DNA of 64,000 nucleotides, from contig NZ_NPKO01000016.1 of NCBI RefSeq assembly GCF_008329605.1, positions 59,170 through 123,169 of the forward strand. Direction: 5' to 3'. The notes below the pieces were generated by a model. The model saw only the letters and a list, made by a program, of their open reading frames with translations, made no database searches and was not told where the DNA came from. Position numbers and translations under genes: made by a program. How positions within the stretch are numbered: the stretch's first letter is position 1; each line of letters starts with the position of its first letter. This document shows, piece after piece, positions 42,349-50,667 of this stretch. This DNA is from Mycolicibacterium sp. P9-64. Lineage in GTDB: Bacteria > Actinomycetota > Actinomycetes > Mycobacteriales > Mycobacteriaceae.

Positions 42349-42948
42349 ATGACTAGCACCGAACCTGTTTGGATGACGGGAGAAGCCCACACTCGGTTGC
42401 AGACCGAGCTGGCCGCGCTGCGCTCACGTCCCAACATCGAAGTCCTCGAAGACGTCATGGACTACGACGCCAACCTCGTCGCGAACTACACCGCGCGACA
42501 AGTACGCATCCACCAGATTCAAGACCTGCTCACCAATGCCGTCGTCGGTGAGGATCCACCCGACGACGGCGTCGCCGAACCAGGCATGGTGCTGACCGTG
42601 CGTTACGACGACACCGGCGAGATCGAAACCTTCCTGTTGGGCGTGCGTGGCGCCGAAGACACCGACATCGACGTGTACTCGATGCAGTCACCGCTGGGCA
42701 GCGCGATCGCCGGAGCGCGCACCGGTGAACAACGGGCCTACTCCATCCCCAGCGGGTCGCACCTGCCAGTAACACTTCTCAAGGCGGTGCCCTACGGCGC
42801 GCACGTCCCGAAACCCCCTCGGTCACAGTCTGTCCCACCGCGACGCACCAGCGACCCCCTGCGCCTCGAGGCGGTCATGCGAACCGGTAGCGGCCCGACA
42901 ACGAAACGCGTACCGACGCCCTCGCGTCGCGCTCCCGCCGCTACCTAG
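42349..42948 (+). CDS. GreA/GreB C-terminal-domain protein (paralogue 1)
   Basis: A 199-residue protein. A short N-terminal coiled coil with an acidic tip (EDVMDYDAN, about residues 28-36) leads to a GreA/GreB FKBP-like C-terminal domain: GMVLTVRYDDTGEIETFLLG, SMQSPLGSAIAGARTGEQRA, LPVTLLKAVPYG. This layout fits a factor that enters the RNA polymerase secondary channel. A Pro/Arg-rich tail of about 45 residues is extra to the family. It is a tandem paralogue of the next gene. Confidence 0.82.
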   Translation: MTSTEPVWMTGEAHTRLQTELAALRSRPNIEVLEDVMDYDANLVANYTARQVRIHQIQDLLTNAVVGEDPPDDGVAEPGMVLTVRYDDTGEIETFLLGVRGAEDTDIDVYSMQSPLGSAIAGARTGEQRAYSIPSGSHLPVTLLKAVPYGAHVPKPPRSQSVPPRRTSDPLRLEAVMRTGSGPTTKRVPTPSRRAPAAT

Positions 42949-42995
42949 ACCGGCTGCCTCGATGGACGACAGCTGTACCGATGAAGGGAACCAAC

Positions 42996-43478
42996 ATGCC
43001 CAGCACGCCGCGAGTCTGGATCTCACCGCAGGCCTACGAGCGGCTGCACCGGGAACTGGACACTCTGCGTTTTCTGTTCTCCGCCGGAATCGCCGATGCC
43101 GATACCGACGAAAACGCCGCCGCTGTGAGGCGCGCGTGGGAGACCCGGATTCAACAGATTCACGATCTGCTGATCAATGCGGTCGTCGGCGATGATCCAC
43201 CCGACGACGGCGTCGCCGAACCAGGCATGGTGCTCACCATCCGCTACGACGCAACCGGGGACACCGATACATTCCTGCTGGGCGTGCATGGCGCCGCATT
43301 CGCGGACATGGCGGTCTGCTCCATCCAATCCCCGTTGGGCGCGGCCATCGCAGGGGCCCGCCCCGGCGAGCGCCGCACTTACAGGCTGACCGACGGCGCG
43401 ACCCTTGCCATCACGCTGCTCACAGCAGTGCCCTACGGCCTTCACATCGCTGATCTGAACCAGCCCGCCTCGCAATGA
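42996..43478 (+). CDS. GreA/GreB C-terminal-domain protein (paralogue 2)
   Basis: A 160-residue paralogue of the gene just upstream, with acidic coiled-coil tip (ADADTDEN) and C-terminal domain GMVLTIRYDATGDTDTFLLG, SIQSPLGAAIAGARPGERRT, LAITLLTAVPYG. ATG at 42996 with GAAGGGA eight bases upstream is chosen over ATG at 42981. A 41-base segment is identical in both genes (42553-42593 and 43194-43234). It ends about 130 bases before the convergent HEPN gene. Confidence 0.82.
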   Translation: MPSTPRVWISPQAYERLHRELDTLRFLFSAGIADADTDENAAAVRRAWETRIQQIHDLLINAVVGDDPPDDGVAEPGMVLTIRYDATGDTDTFLLGVHGAAFADMAVCSIQSPLGAAIAGARPGERRTYRLTDGATLAITLLTAVPYGLHIADLNQPASQ

Positions 43479-43607
43479 ACCCACGAAACGCCAAAAGGGA
43501 CCGTGGGGTTGGCCGTTGATGGCCGAGTAGGTCCGCGTCACACCCCCGTAAGCCTGACCGCCGCGGGCACCGGTGTACACGTGGGCTGCTCGCTCTTTGG
43601 GGTGGAG

Positions 43608-43994
43608 TCAGCGTCCGGAAGCCACTGCCCGCCTCGCCGACTCCACCAGGTGCTCCGCCGCGCGGTTCATCTTCTTCAACTCAGCTGAGGTCAGGTCCTG
43701 ATGCGTATAGGCAGCCTTGTTCTTCAGGTTCAATAGCGTGTTCAAGTGCCGTTCGGATCCGCTGTCCGCCCGCTTCAGCAGAGCGACGGCCTCGTTATGG
43801 TTGCCGGTGTTCGAGTGCCCACCGAGGCGGACGCAGCAGATCACGTCCGAGGCGGCAATGCCGGCGGCGACGTATAGATCACCGGCGGCGTTGGGCATCT
43901 CCACTCCCAGATGATCAGCGGCGGCGAAGAACTCGTTCGCCTTGGACATGCGCCCCCCGGTGACCACGGCGTCGCAGTCGCGTAGTCCCGCCAT
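43608..43994 (-). CDS. HEPN-domain protein (toxin of MNT-HEPN pair)
   Basis: A 128-residue helical protein of the HEPN type (SAV_6107-like): SKANEFFAAADHLGVE, AAGIAASDVICCVRLGGHS, NHNEAVALLKRADSG, NLKNKAAYTHQDLTSAELKK. The ribonuclease motif R-x(4-6)-H is here Lys91-Asn-x5-His98, so the Arg is replaced by Lys. It overlaps the MNT gene stop by one base (TGATG), the usual order in MNT-HEPN systems. It probably cuts RNA unless AMPylated or bound by the partner. Confidence 0.8.
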   Translation of the reverse strand: MAGLRDCDAVVTGGRMSKANEFFAAADHLGVEMPNAAGDLYVAAGIAASDVICCVRLGGHSNTGNHNEAVALLKRADSGSERHLNTLLNLKNKAAYTHQDLTSAELKKMNRAAEHLVESARRAVASGR

Positions 43995-44662
43995 CAGGGT
44001 CTCCTCGCTGCCGGAGATCTACCAATCGGGCGCAACTGCGTGTTGAACCAGGCCCGCGTCCCCCCGACGGTCAGTCCCTGCCTGGCCACGGCACGAAGCA
44101 GGGGTTCATCGGCGGCGGCCGCTGCGGCAAGATCGCGTTGGGTGTACTCGACGACGCGAGCGTCGTTGCCGGTCCACGCGGTGACCAGTCGGGCGAGTTC
44201 GGTCAGCTGCTGCTCCCACAGGTCTGGACTGTCGTCGTACGCGTCGAGATCGGGCGCGCAGGCGCGCACCAGAAACAGGTCAATGTCGCTGTCGAGGGTC
44301 ATCCGGCCGGTCGCAGCGGACCCAAACACCGCGGCGTACTTCAGATCCTTGCCCCAGCCCTGCAGGTGGGCCTCGAGGCGCTCCAAGAAGATGGCGGTCA
44401 GTCGTGAGAGCGCCATAATCGGCTCGGCTGCAAGATGTTCGGTGTTGAGTCGATAGGTGTTTGTCCGGCCCACCTGATCGTGCAGCACTACGCCCTGGGC
44501 GGTGAGGCGGGTGAGGACCTTGCGGATCCCTTCGCCCGACACCGTGATGAGGATGCGCTGGATTTGGGAGATCGTGAACGCGACATCAGCGCTTGCCAGG
44601 ACGCCCAGGACATCGCCGTCCAACGTTGGCGTCACCGTGGCGAACGGCTTGTTCAACTGCAT
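43994..44662 (-). CDS. MNT nucleotidyltransferase with N-terminal winged helix (antitoxin)
   Basis: A 222-residue protein. Residues 12-78 form a winged HTH (FTISQIQRILITVSGEGIRK, TAQGVVLHDQVGRTNTYRL). The nucleotidyltransferase domain has Gly114-Ser115 (YAAVFGSAATGR) and Asp126-x-Asp128 (LDSDIDLFLV), the MNT catalytic motif. The MNT enzyme neutralises the HEPN toxin, and the HTH suggests autoregulation. ATG at 44662 has GAGG at good spacing; upstream TTG at 44704 is unlikely. Confidence 0.82.
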   Translation of the reverse strand: MQLNKPFATVTPTLDGDVLGVLASADVAFTISQIQRILITVSGEGIRKVLTRLTAQGVVLHDQVGRTNTYRLNTEHLAAEPIMALSRLTAIFLERLEAHLQGWGKDLKYAAVFGSAATGRMTLDSDIDLFLVRACAPDLDAYDDSPDLWEQQLTELARLVTAWTGNDARVVEYTQRDLAAAAAADEPLLRAVARQGLTVGGTRAWFNTQLRPIGRSPAARRP

Positions 44663-44682
44663 CTTCAACACCTCGACATTCG

Positions 44683-44713
44683 AACTAAAGTTAGAATAAT
44701 ACAACTATAGTTG
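44683..44713. promoter_or_regulatory. AT-rich MNT-HEPN promoter with operator-like repeats
   Basis: Two near-copies of an AACTAnAGTT element, AACTAAAGTT at 44683-44692 and CAACTATAGTTG (a perfect palindrome) at 44702-44713, flank AGAATAAT, whose minus-strand complement contains a -10-like TATTCT. They lie 20-50 bases upstream of the MNT start and are candidate sites for its winged helix. Confidence 0.5.
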
Positions 44714-45079
44714 CACAGATGATAGGTGGGCAGGAGCCCAGAACGTAGATGTAACGACGAACTCCCCCTCGGTTGGGGCTCCCAGCTTTCGCTGCCACGG
44801 GCCATGTTGGCCTGCACCTGCGCGGCCACGGCCGGTGCAGCCATTCGAGTCTCTCTCCATCCACCGCTGACGTTCCGACGACATCGTCGAAGCCGCCGCA
44901 GGCGACCGCGACAATTCCGATTGGAAGCTCTGCGCCATGTTTGCCGAAGGTGTGTTGCAGGTCCCCGTCTCACTGTCCATCTAGTCCGACGCCCCATTCG
45001 GCTGATAGTTGGCCCACTGAAACCCGCTTGGGACACTGCTAGCCCACAGGGAGAGGCTTCCGCCGAACCGCTGAAACAA
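44714..45079. other. Region without a recognisable gene upstream of the MNT-HEPN pair
   Basis: About 365 bases. A plus-strand frame ending near 44986 reads EAAAGDRDNSDWKLCAMFAE, which could be the tail of a lost gene, but no start or family is seen. No tRNA, riboswitch or repeat is recognised. The region ends at a plus-strand terminator (45082), suggesting that something was once, or still is, transcribed rightward. Confidence 0.4.
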
Positions 45080-45081
45080 GA

Positions 45082-45120
45082 AACCCGCCCTGACGCTGGT
45101 CAGAGCGGGTTTTTCTTTTG
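45082..45120 (+). terminator. Rho-independent-type terminator
   Basis: Stem AACCCGC-c-CTGAC / GTCAG-a-GCGGGTT, with a four-base loop and one mismatch, is followed by TTTTTCTTTT on the plus strand. On the minus strand it has only a short T run. No intact plus-strand gene precedes it. Confidence 0.75.
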
Positions 45121-45160
45121 CCGGGCCGACAGGAGCCGCTGGCGCGACCGCCTCGCCCCT
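45118..45160. repeat. Degenerate copy of the tRNA-Pro 3' region
   Basis: TTGCCGGGCCGACAGGA and, after a diverged stretch, GCGCGACC resemble TTGTCGGGCTGACAGGA and TGCGACC at the 3' end of the tRNA-Pro gene (45242-45273). Both copies are preceded on the plus strand by a hairpin ending in TTTTCTTTTG. This looks like a duplicated or integration-derived tRNA 3' segment, not a working tRNA. Confidence 0.45.
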
Positions 45161-45202
45161 CGCCGGGCGCTTCGGCTCCCAGCATCATGTCCCCCGACAA
45201 AG

Positions 45203-45240
45203 AAAAGACTCGCTCGGCTTCGCCGGCGAGTCCTTTTCTT
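45203..45240 (-). terminator. tRNA-Pro terminator
   Basis: GACTCGC (45207-45213) pairs with GCGAGTC (45226-45232), with an inner CGGC/GCCG stem. On the minus strand it is followed by TTTTCTTTG. It begins four bases after the tRNA-Pro 3' end. The plus strand is also T-rich after the stem, so it can act in both directions. Confidence 0.75.
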
Positions 45241-45243
45241 TTG

Positions 45244-45317
<74 letters not shown>

Positions 45318-45411
45318 CGGTGCTGCCGGGATCGCCAGCAGCGGAGGTGAGCCTACCGTAGCCCTGGCCCGTCATCCCAATCCCCTGCCCGGCACGCCCG
45401 CACGATCTAGG

Positions 45412-46194
45412 TCACACCGTCAGCAGCCGGTAGAGCCCGATCAGACCGACGATGACGATCGCCACCCGCAGCACCTTCGGCGAGAGCCGACGGCCGTAAT
45501 GAGAGCCCAGGAATCCCCCCACCAACGAGCCCACCGCGATGAGTCCCGCCACCACCCAGTTGATCCGGTCGAAGGCCACCAGGGTGTAGGCGGCCGCGGC
45601 CACGACGTTCACCACGAGCGACAGCAGGTTCTTCGCCGCGTTCATCCGCTGCATCGACTCCGGCAGCAGCGCCCCCATCACCCCAACGAGCAGAATGCCT
45701 TGCGCCGCGGTGAAATACCCGCCGTAGGCGCCGACGGCGAACGTCGAGAGGGTCAGGGCAGCCATCCGCCCCTTCGACACGTGATCGGTCGACCGGCCGT
45801 CCTCCTCGGCGCGCTTGCGCGCCCAGGCTTGGATCCGCGGGCCGAAGATCACCAGGAGCAGCGCACCGATCAGCAGGACCGGAACGACCTGCGTGAACAC
45901 GTGCTCCGGCAGGTGCAGCAGCAGCCACGCGCCAACGCACGCGCCGAGCAGCGACGCCGGGATCTGCCAGCGCAGCCGGTCGGCCTGCCCCGCTAGCTCA
46001 CGCCGGTATCCCCACGTCCCCGAGACGCCGCCGGCAACCAAGCCGACGGCGTTGGACATGGTTGCCGTGATCGGCGGATAGCCGAGCGCCACCAGGGTGG
46101 GAAAGGTGATCAGCGTGCCCGAGCCGACGATGGCATTGATGCCTCCGGCCGCGACGCCAGCCAACGCAATCAGGATCATGTGGGCGACAGACAC
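45412..46194 (-). CDS. TauE/SafE-family permease
   Basis: A 260-residue membrane protein of about eight helices with MILIALAGVAAGGINAIVGS near the start, and VGGGISGTW-like and GAYGGYFTAAQGILLVGVMG segments, the TauE/SafE pattern. It is the second member in this window. It is likely an exporter of sulfite or a related anion, but this branch is uncharacterised. GTG at 46194 is the start. It stands alone between tRNA-Pro and der. Confidence 0.85.
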   Translation of the reverse strand: MSVAHMILIALAGVAAGGINAIVGSGTLITFPTLVALGYPPITATMSNAVGLVAGGVSGTWGYRRELAGQADRLRWQIPASLLGACVGAWLLLHLPEHVFTQVVPVLLIGALLLVIFGPRIQAWARKRAEEDGRSTDHVSKGRMAALTLSTFAVGAYGGYFTAAQGILLVGVMGALLPESMQRMNAAKNLLSLVVNVVAAAAYTLVAFDRINWVVAGLIAVGSLVGGFLGSHYGRRLSPKVLRVAIVIVGLIGLYRLLTV

Positions 46195-46262
46195 CCGACG
46201 ACCCTACCGAGGCGACTCGTGTGCAATTACAGGCGCTCAAAGCCCTGAATTGCATACTGAAT

Positions 46263-47681
46263 TCACTTGCGCGGCTTGGCTCCGCGCTTCTCGCGTACCC
46301 GCACGTTGATGCGGATCGGGCTGCCCTCGAACCCGAACGTCTCGCGTAGCTTGCGCTCGAGGAACCGCCGATAGCCCGCCTCGAGGAATCCGGAGGTGAA
46401 CAGCACGAACGTCGGCGGACGCGCCGTCGCTTGAGTCGCGAACAAGATCTTCGGCTGCTTGCCACCGCGCACTGGCGGGGGTGTGGCGGCAACGATCTCC
46501 TTGAAGAAGGTGTTGAGCCGGCCCGTCGAGATCCGCGCATCCCACGATTCGAGAGCGCTCTCCAGCGCCGGCACCAGCTTCGAGACGGCCCGGCCCGTCT
46601 TGGCCGAGATGTTCACCCGCTGCGCCCACTGCACCTGCGCGAGGTCCAGGTCGATCTCGCGGTCCAGGAGGTAACGCCGGTCCTCGTCCATCAGGTCCCA
46701 CTTGTTGAACGCCAACACCAGCGCGCGACCGGCCTCGATGACCATCGTCAGCACCCGCTGATCCTGCTCGGTCAAGGGCACCGACGAGTCGATGAGGACG
46801 ACGACCACCTCGGCGGCGTCGATCGCGCCACGCGTTCGGACCGACGCATAGAACTCGTGGCCACTGGCCTGGCCGACCTTGCGGCGCAGACCCGCGGTGT
46901 CGACGAAACGCCAAGTCTTGCCGTCCAATTCGATCAGCGAGTCCACCGGATCCACCGTGGTGCCAGCGACGTCGTGCACCACCGACCGCTCGTCTCCGGT
47001 CAGTCGGTTCAGCAGCGAGCTCTTCCCGACGTTCGGCTTGCCGACCAGCGCGACCCGTCGCGGACCGCCGCCACCGGATGCGACCGCCGACGCCTCTGGC
47101 AGGACCTCCATGACCTTGTCGAGCAGATCGGCAACGCCGCGGCCGTGCATTGCGCTCACCGGGTGGGGCTCCCCCAGCCCGAGCGACCACAACGAAGCGG
47201 CCTCGGCCTCGACGCGTTCGGTGTCAACCTTGTTGGCCGCAAGGAACACTGGTTTGCCGGCGCGCTGCAACCGCTTGGCCGCCGCCTCGTCGGCCGATGT
47301 CGCGCCGACGACGGCGTCCACCACCAGGATGATGACGTCGGCCGTGCGCATCGCCACCGACGCCTGCTCGGCCACCAGGCCCTGCAAGCCCTTGGCGTCC
47401 GGTTCCCAGCCGCCGGTGTCCTGCACGAAGAACCGGCGACCGAGCCAGTTCGCCTCATAGGAAATGCGGTCGCGCGTCACCCCAGGAATGTCCTGTACGA
47501 CGGCCTCGCGACGACCGAGGATGCGGTTCACCAGCGTCGACTTCCCGACGTTGGGCCGTCCGACGACGGCCACCACGGGCGGCGGGGTCGACACCTCTTC
47601 GAGGTCGTCCGACACGTCCTCGGGACTCAGCTCCCAGTCGGCCTCGTCAACCCAGGTGCCGTCCTCATCAGATGTACTCAT
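46263..47681 (-). CDS. der: GTPase Der (EngA), ribosome assembly
   Basis: A 472-residue protein with two tandem GTPase domains. Domain 1 has VVGRPNVGKSTL and DTGGWEPD; domain 2 has LVGKPNVGKSSLLNRL, DTAGLRRK and AFNKWDLMDE. The C-terminal KH-like domain ends GSPIRINVRVREKRG. Der is essential for 50S subunit maturation. It overlaps cmk by four bases, so they are co-transcribed; this is the Rv1713/Rv1712 order. Confidence 0.96.
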   Translation of the reverse strand: MSTSDEDGTWVDEADWELSPEDVSDDLEEVSTPPPVVAVVGRPNVGKSTLVNRILGRREAVVQDIPGVTRDRISYEANWLGRRFFVQDTGGWEPDAKGLQGLVAEQASVAMRTADVIILVVDAVVGATSADEAAAKRLQRAGKPVFLAANKVDTERVEAEAASLWSLGLGEPHPVSAMHGRGVADLLDKVMEVLPEASAVASGGGGPRRVALVGKPNVGKSSLLNRLTGDERSVVHDVAGTTVDPVDSLIELDGKTWRFVDTAGLRRKVGQASGHEFYASVRTRGAIDAAEVVVVLIDSSVPLTEQDQRVLTMVIEAGRALVLAFNKWDLMDEDRRYLLDREIDLDLAQVQWAQRVNISAKTGRAVSKLVPALESALESWDARISTGRLNTFFKEIVAATPPPVRGGKQPKILFATQATARPPTFVLFTSGFLEAGYRRFLERKLRETFGFEGSPIRINVRVREKRGAKPRK

Positions 47682-48364
47682 CGACTCGCTCCGGCGCGCT
47701 GCTCGACGAGATCCAAAAGATGCGCCACCACTTCTGATTCGCTCATGTCACTGGAATCGACGATCATCGCGTCGTCGGCCGCCTGCAGCGGCGACACCGC
47801 CCGCGTCGAGTCCAAGTGGTCGCGGCGCCGCACGTCGGCGAGCACGCCGTCGTAGTCGTCGCCGAGCCCGTTTGCCACGTTCTGGTCGTTGCGGCGCCGC
47901 GCCCGCACCTCGGCCGACGCGGTCAGGAAGATCTTGAAGTCGGCGTCGCGCAGCACCACGGTGCCGATGTCGCGCCCCTCGACCACGACGCTGCCCGGCC
48001 CGGCGGCCAGCTCGCGCTGTCGCTGCACCAGGAGCGTCCGAACGGCGGGCACCGCCGATACCGCGGACACCGCCTTGGTCACGGCGTCGCCGCGGATCTC
48101 GGACGAAACATCCTCCCCCGCAAGGTAGGACAGGTCCTCGTCGGGATCGAACCCGACCGACAGGTCGACACCTGCAGCGAACGCGCCCACCTTCTCCTCG
48201 TCGTTGACGTCGACGCCTGCGCGCAGCACGGCGAGCGTCACGATCCGATACATCGACCCCGTGTCGAGGTAGCGCGCACCGAGAGCGCGGGCCAATCCCC
48301 TTGACACCGAAGACTTTCCGGTTCCAGCCGGACCGTCGACGGCGATGGTTACCGACCGACTCAC
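47678..48364 (-). CDS. cmk: Cytidylate kinase
   Basis: A 228-residue CMP/dCMP kinase. The P-loop is TIAVDGPAGTGKSSVSRGLA, with LDTGSMYRIVTLAVL, GRDIGTVVLRDADFKIFLTA and RRRNDQN lid residues. It makes CDP and dCDP from CMP and dCMP with ATP. GTG at 48364 gives the normal N-terminus and overlaps the pseudouridine-synthase stop. An upstream open frame is a shadow of that gene. Confidence 0.96.
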   Translation of the reverse strand: MSRSVTIAVDGPAGTGKSSVSRGLARALGARYLDTGSMYRIVTLAVLRAGVDVNDEEKVGAFAAGVDLSVGFDPDEDLSYLAGEDVSSEIRGDAVTKAVSAVSAVPAVRTLLVQRQRELAAGPGSVVVEGRDIGTVVLRDADFKIFLTASAEVRARRRNDQNVANGLGDDYDGVLADVRRRDHLDSTRAVSPLQAADDAMIVDSSDMSESEVVAHLLDLVEQRAGASR

Positions 48365-49107
48365 ATTCCCACCGCCTTGTACAGTTCGCCGATCTCCTTG
48401 GTGGTCAACACGCGGATGCTGCCGGGACGCTGCTCCCCCAACGACACCGTGCCAATATCCGTGCGCACCAGCTCCTTCACGGGGAAGCCGACGTGCGCCA
48501 ACAGCCGTCGTACGATCCGCTTGCGGCCCTCGTGCAGCGTGACCTTCACCAGCGACTTGCCAGGCACCGCGTCCATCACGGCGAAGTCGTCGAGCGCAAC
48601 CGGCCCGTCGTCCAGCTCGACGCCTGCCTTCAACGTCTTGCCAAGCCCGCGGGGCACCGATCCGACGACGGTCGCCAGATAGGTCTTGGGCACCTCGTAC
48701 GACGGGTGCATCAAGCGATGCGCCAGCTCGCCGTCGTTGGTCAGGATCAGCAGGCCCTCGGTGTCGGCGTCGAGCCGGCCGACGTGAAAGAGCTTCTTGT
48801 TGCCCCGAACTCGGTACTCGACGAGATCTCCGACGCACGGCCTGCCCTGATCGTCTGACATCGTCGAATGCATGCCGCGCTCTTTGTTGATCGCCAGGTA
48901 GACCATCGTGTCGTCGACCGTGATCCTGGCACCGTCCACCCGGATCACCGACGTGTCGGGGTCGACGCGCGTCCCCATCTCGGTGACGATCTGGCCGTCG
49001 ATCTCGACGCGACCGTCCCTGATCATCTTCTCCGCGACGCGCCGCGACGCAACGCCCGCCTGCGACAGCACCTTCTGCAGTCGGATGCCTTCATCTGGTT
49101 CAGCCAT
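48361..49107 (-). CDS. RluB/RsuA-family rRNA pseudouridine synthase
   Basis: A 248-residue enzyme. The S4 domain at the start (IRLQKVLSQAGVASRRVAEK) precedes the synthase domain with FHVGRLDADTEGLLILTNDG, whose Asp after GRLDADT is catalytic. KVTLHEGRKRIVRRLLAHVG follows. It converts a uridine of 23S rRNA (RluB type) to pseudouridine. It corresponds to Rv1711. ATG at 49107 is two bases from the scpB stop. Confidence 0.93.
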   Translation of the reverse strand: MAEPDEGIRLQKVLSQAGVASRRVAEKMIRDGRVEIDGQIVTEMGTRVDPDTSVIRVDGARITVDDTMVYLAINKERGMHSTMSDDQGRPCVGDLVEYRVRGNKKLFHVGRLDADTEGLLILTNDGELAHRLMHPSYEVPKTYLATVVGSVPRGLGKTLKAGVELDDGPVALDDFAVMDAVPGKSLVKVTLHEGRKRIVRRLLAHVGFPVKELVRTDIGTVSLGEQRPGSIRVLTTKEIGELYKAVGM

Positions 49108-49108
49108 G

Positions 49109-49822
49109 TCAGTCCCGATCCACGTCGAATGCCAAGGGTTGCCCTGCGGGGGCCGACGCCCCACCGAGCTTGACGAAACGCGGTTCGTCACCGAGGGATT
49201 CGGTGATGTCGTCGATTACGTCGATGTCGGGCAGCAGCGGTGCAATGTCGGGCAGGTCGGCCAGCGACGACAGTCCGAGCCGCTCGAGGAAGAGCTCCGT
49301 CGTCGCGAAAGTGACTGCGCCCGAATCGGGGTCGACGCCCGCCTCGGTAACGAGGCCACGGGCCAGCAGAGTGCGCATCACCGCGTCGACGTTGACGCCT
49401 CGCACCGCGCTCACCCGCACGCGTGTCACCGGCTGCCGATAGGCCACCACCGCCAGGGTCTCGAGTGCCGCCCTCGTCAGCTTGGACCGCGTGCCGTCGA
49501 GCAGCAGCTTCTCCACGTAGGGCGCGAAGCGCGCCCTCGTGTACATCCGCCAGCCGCCGCCGGCGTCGCGCAGGTCGATGCCACTGTCACGCGCGGTGTA
49601 CTCGTCGGCCATCGCCTTGAGCTTCGCCACGATCCGGTAGCCGGGCTGATCGAGAGCCGTCGCCAGCGCATCGGCGGGCACTGGGGCGTCCACCACCAAG
49701 AGCAGCGCCTCGAGCGCCGATCCGAGTTCGGAGTCGTCCAGTTCCGGGGTGGTCGCGACGTCGATTCCCAGATCGAGCCCGTCGACGTCCTCCTGCAAGG
49801 TGTCCTGCACGTCTTCTGTCAT
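49109..49822 (-). CDS. scpB: Segregation and condensation protein B
   Basis: A 237-residue kleisin-associated winged-helix protein. Residues about 28-190 hold the two wHTH domains: LGSALEALLLVVDAPVPADA, LTRAALETLAVVAYRQPVTR and VNVDAVMRTLLARGLVTEAG. It forms the ScpAB complex that works with SMC in chromosome condensation. ATG at 49822 overlaps the scpA stop by four bases. An acidic N-terminal stretch is typical of the mycobacterial protein. Confidence 0.95.
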   Translation of the reverse strand: MTEDVQDTLQEDVDGLDLGIDVATTPELDDSELGSALEALLLVVDAPVPADALATALDQPGYRIVAKLKAMADEYTARDSGIDLRDAGGGWRMYTRARFAPYVEKLLLDGTRSKLTRAALETLAVVAYRQPVTRVRVSAVRGVNVDAVMRTLLARGLVTEAGVDPDSGAVTFATTELFLERLGLSSLADLPDIAPLLPDIDVIDDITESLGDEPRFVKLGGASAPAGQPLAFDVDRD

Positions 49823-50667
49823 GAGTCTTCTTCCACCGCCGTTGCCAGGCGTTCGTTGTCGGGCCGGTTGCCGGTCCACGAAACCTGCAGCACTCCAAGC
49901 GGTTCTACTTGCTCGAATGCTACCGCCTGGGCCCTGAACAATTCGAGCAGCGCCAGGAACCGACCGACGATCTCGAGCCCGCCCGTGCAGTCGACGACCA
50001 GGTCGGCGAACGTCAGCCACTGCCCGACACCACGCTGCTCGAGCATCGAAAGCACGTGCTGAGCTTGCTCGGGCACCGACACCGCAGACGCGTGCAAGTG
50101 CTCCAGGCCCACCGTCGGCACCGGACGCGGCGTGAACGCCGCCGCGGCGATCTGGGCGAACCGCTCGGCGTCCACCCCCAGCATCACCTCGGGCAACAGG
50201 TCTTCGTACCGTTCCTCCAGCGCCACCGCCCGCGGGTAGCTGCGCAGCGCAGCCGCCTCCAACTCGGCGAACATCACCGCGACGTGCTTGTACGCCCTGT
50301 ACTGCAGCAATCGCGCGAACAGCAGGTCACGCACCTCGAGCAGCGCGAGATCCTCCTCGTCGTGCACCTCGCCCGCGGGCAGCAGGCGCGCGGCCTTGAG
50401 ATCCAGGAGCGTGGCGGCGATCACCAGGAACGCCGTCGTCTCGTCGAGCTCGAGGAGCTTGCCGACGGCCTTGGTGTAGGCGATGAAGTCGTCGGTGACC
50501 GTGTGCAACGCCACCTCGGTGACGTCGAGGCGGTGCGCGAAGATCAGCTGCAGCAGCAGATCGAACGGCCCCTCGAAGTTCGTCAGCCGGACCTTGAAAC
50601 CCGACTCAGGTGCCTCCGCCGGGGCGGCGCCACTATCCGAAACGTCCGGGGTGGTGTCGGTGCTCAC
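49819..50667 (-). CDS. scpA: Segregation and condensation protein A
   Basis: A 282-residue kleisin. The N-terminal SMC-binding region is VRLTNFEGPFDLLLQLIFAH; the middle has FLVIAATLLDLKAARLLP, and the C-terminal winged helix ends with FLALLELFRAQAVAFEQVEP. It bridges SMC heads. GTG at 50667 overlaps the upstream ParA-like gene by four bases, so parA-like, scpA, scpB and the downstream genes form one operon. Confidence 0.95.
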   Translation of the reverse strand: MSTDTTPDVSDSGAAPAEAPESGFKVRLTNFEGPFDLLLQLIFAHRLDVTEVALHTVTDDFIAYTKAVGKLLELDETTAFLVIAATLLDLKAARLLPAGEVHDEEDLALLEVRDLLFARLLQYRAYKHVAVMFAELEAAALRSYPRAVALEERYEDLLPEVMLGVDAERFAQIAAAAFTPRPVPTVGLEHLHASAVSVPEQAQHVLSMLEQRGVGQWLTFADLVVDCTGGLEIVGRFLALLELFRAQAVAFEQVEPLGVLQVSWTGNRPDNERLATAVEEDS

